Shown here piece after piece: positions 63,191-64,000 of a DNA stretch of 64,000 nucleotides (positions are counted from its first letter, which is position 1; each line of letters begins with the position of its first letter). The notes under the pieces are model-generated. The model ran no database searches. It was not told the origin of the DNA and was given only the letters and a program-made list of their open reading frames with translations. This DNA comes from Aradus depressus (taxonomy: Eukaryota; Arthropoda; Insecta; Hemiptera; Aradidae), in contig OY759222.1 in assembly GCA_963662175.1 (NCBI GenBank), forward strand, positions 20,098,222-20,162,221, in the 5' to 3' direction. The translations under genes and the position numbers were made by a program.

Positions 63191-64000
63191 AGTTCATTTT
63201 ATAAGATTTCGCTTTATGACCTAATCAACCCCTCCCTCCCTGTGTCACCAGCTCTCCCGTGTTTCTCCTCCGCCAGAAGCAGATCCCTTTATACCTTGTC
63301 TGTCTGTTTCTTTGTAGTATCCAGGTTGACTCTTTCCAGGTGGACCTTCCTTAGCCTCTTCGCGGCTTGGGGTGTTATATGCTTCTACCCTCCCAAGGAG
63401 AGCGCTGATCCTTGGCTACTGGCATATTGAGGGCCATATTTCATCTTAATTTCGCCAAAATAGAACCTTGTTATTTTAACAATTTGTAACCTAATAATTA
63501 ATAATTGCAATATGAGAATTAAAGCTCCTTTCCATGTTTGACCATGTTCAGTTTGTGTCGAGTTGTTTGTAAATAGAGGAAGAGAAGGGACGGAGTGTTT
63601 GGGCTGGTGTTAAAATTAACTTCCCCCCTCCCCCCTGGTGTGAATCGATAGAATGAGGAGGGTCTGTGTCTTACCTGGTCCTTCTCTATGGTAACAGGGG
63701 CGGATCGATCCGGTGGCACAGCTGGCCGCCGATCTGGCTTCCTAATCGACTCATGTTCAAGTCGAAAGGAGCACTACAGTTCTTCTACACACAGATAATT
63801 TCTTCTTATCATCCAATTTTCGAAGGTCATGTTCTGCTAGATCTCCTTAGATCAGCGCTCTTCTCTTGGCACGTTCTTATGTTACACATTCATAGGGATA
63901 CAGTATTCCGCTGCCTTTGGTATGATTTCTGCCAGGGTACCGCACATTCAACTTTCCAAGGACATCATTAGATTTTCATTTGAATGTAAATTACAAATCA
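63191..64000. other. Unassigned unique stretch, possible exon-like frame
   Basis: On the minus strand a frame is open from about 63767 (after a TAG) and reads ESIRKPDRRPAVPPDRSAPV then TIEKDQ, followed by an AG|GTAAGA donor-like site at about 63673. Length is only about 30 codons and no acceptor is convincing. Plus-strand frames at 63242 and 63666 lack domains. No gene is called. Confidence 0.2.

Noticed and set aside
63673..63771. Host exon on the minus strand
   Set aside because: The short frame with a donor-like site lacks a convincing acceptor and any recognised domain.

Overview
The window looks like intergenic or intronic DNA from an arthropod nuclear genome, most likely an insect and possibly a hemipteran. 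It is AT-rich and full of microsatellites. It carries two tRNA-derived SINE families, 3' ends of several LINE lineages with (AAT)n tails, a BEL/Pao pol fragment, Tigger/pogo-like and hAT-like DNA elements, and many short inverted-repeat elements. The species call is inference from repeat style; nothing in the sequence fixes it. I found no host protein-coding gene, tRNA gene, rRNA gene or CRISPR array that I can support. Most open frames are chance frames or lie inside repeats. The real coding traces are broken transposon proteins: four LINE C-termini, one BEL/Pao reverse-transcriptase piece and one BED zinc finger.

Three repeat families dominate. SINE-A (about 345 bp, Pol III A and B boxes, tail often reading CCTAA repeats) occurs about 30 times on both strands, and five copies have clear 10-13 bp target-site duplications. 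Rep-G (about 530 bp, hairpin ends, a body built from near-tandem modules of about 130-140 bp) occurs more than 35 times and is the usual landing site for other elements. A set of inverted-repeat elements (here E, F, I, J and D) share three things: 10-12 bp target duplications where visible, internal palindromes, and a recurring CTGANGA / short stem / GAAA arrangement like the core of a hammerhead ribozyme. This fits Penelope-like elements and their derivatives.

Layout: 1-4.1 kb Rep-G pieces, a 33-bp tandem array and a 216-bp tandem duplication. 4.5-6.2 kb one Rep-G copy split by element E (itself holding a LINE 3' end) and element F. 6.5-7.3 kb a 51-bp satellite with seven-unit higher-order structure. 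8.5-8.8 kb a 75-bp minisatellite whose units each carry a CTCF-like core. 12-15.8 kb elements H, J and SINEs nested or stacked. 16.4-16.7 kb a LINE 3' end with perfect target duplication. 24.1-25.4 kb a SINE split by an 830-bp hAT-like insertion. 31.1-34.2 kb a 1.13-kb inverted duplication. 40.5-41.3 kb an element with about 150-bp inverted ends. 46.2 kb a 61-bp tandem array. 49.2-49.9 kb a Tigger-like element inside Rep-G. 50.5-51.2 kb a LINE C-terminus interrupted by a 3'-short SINE. 53.3 kb a small palindromic element with 12-bp target duplication. 57.3-61.3 kb more Rep-G, including a foldback pair. 62.6 kb two overlapping near-perfect palindromes.

All parts read as successive layers of transposition and local duplication, not as genes acting together. 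All identity calls rest on reading by eye; no database search was possible.
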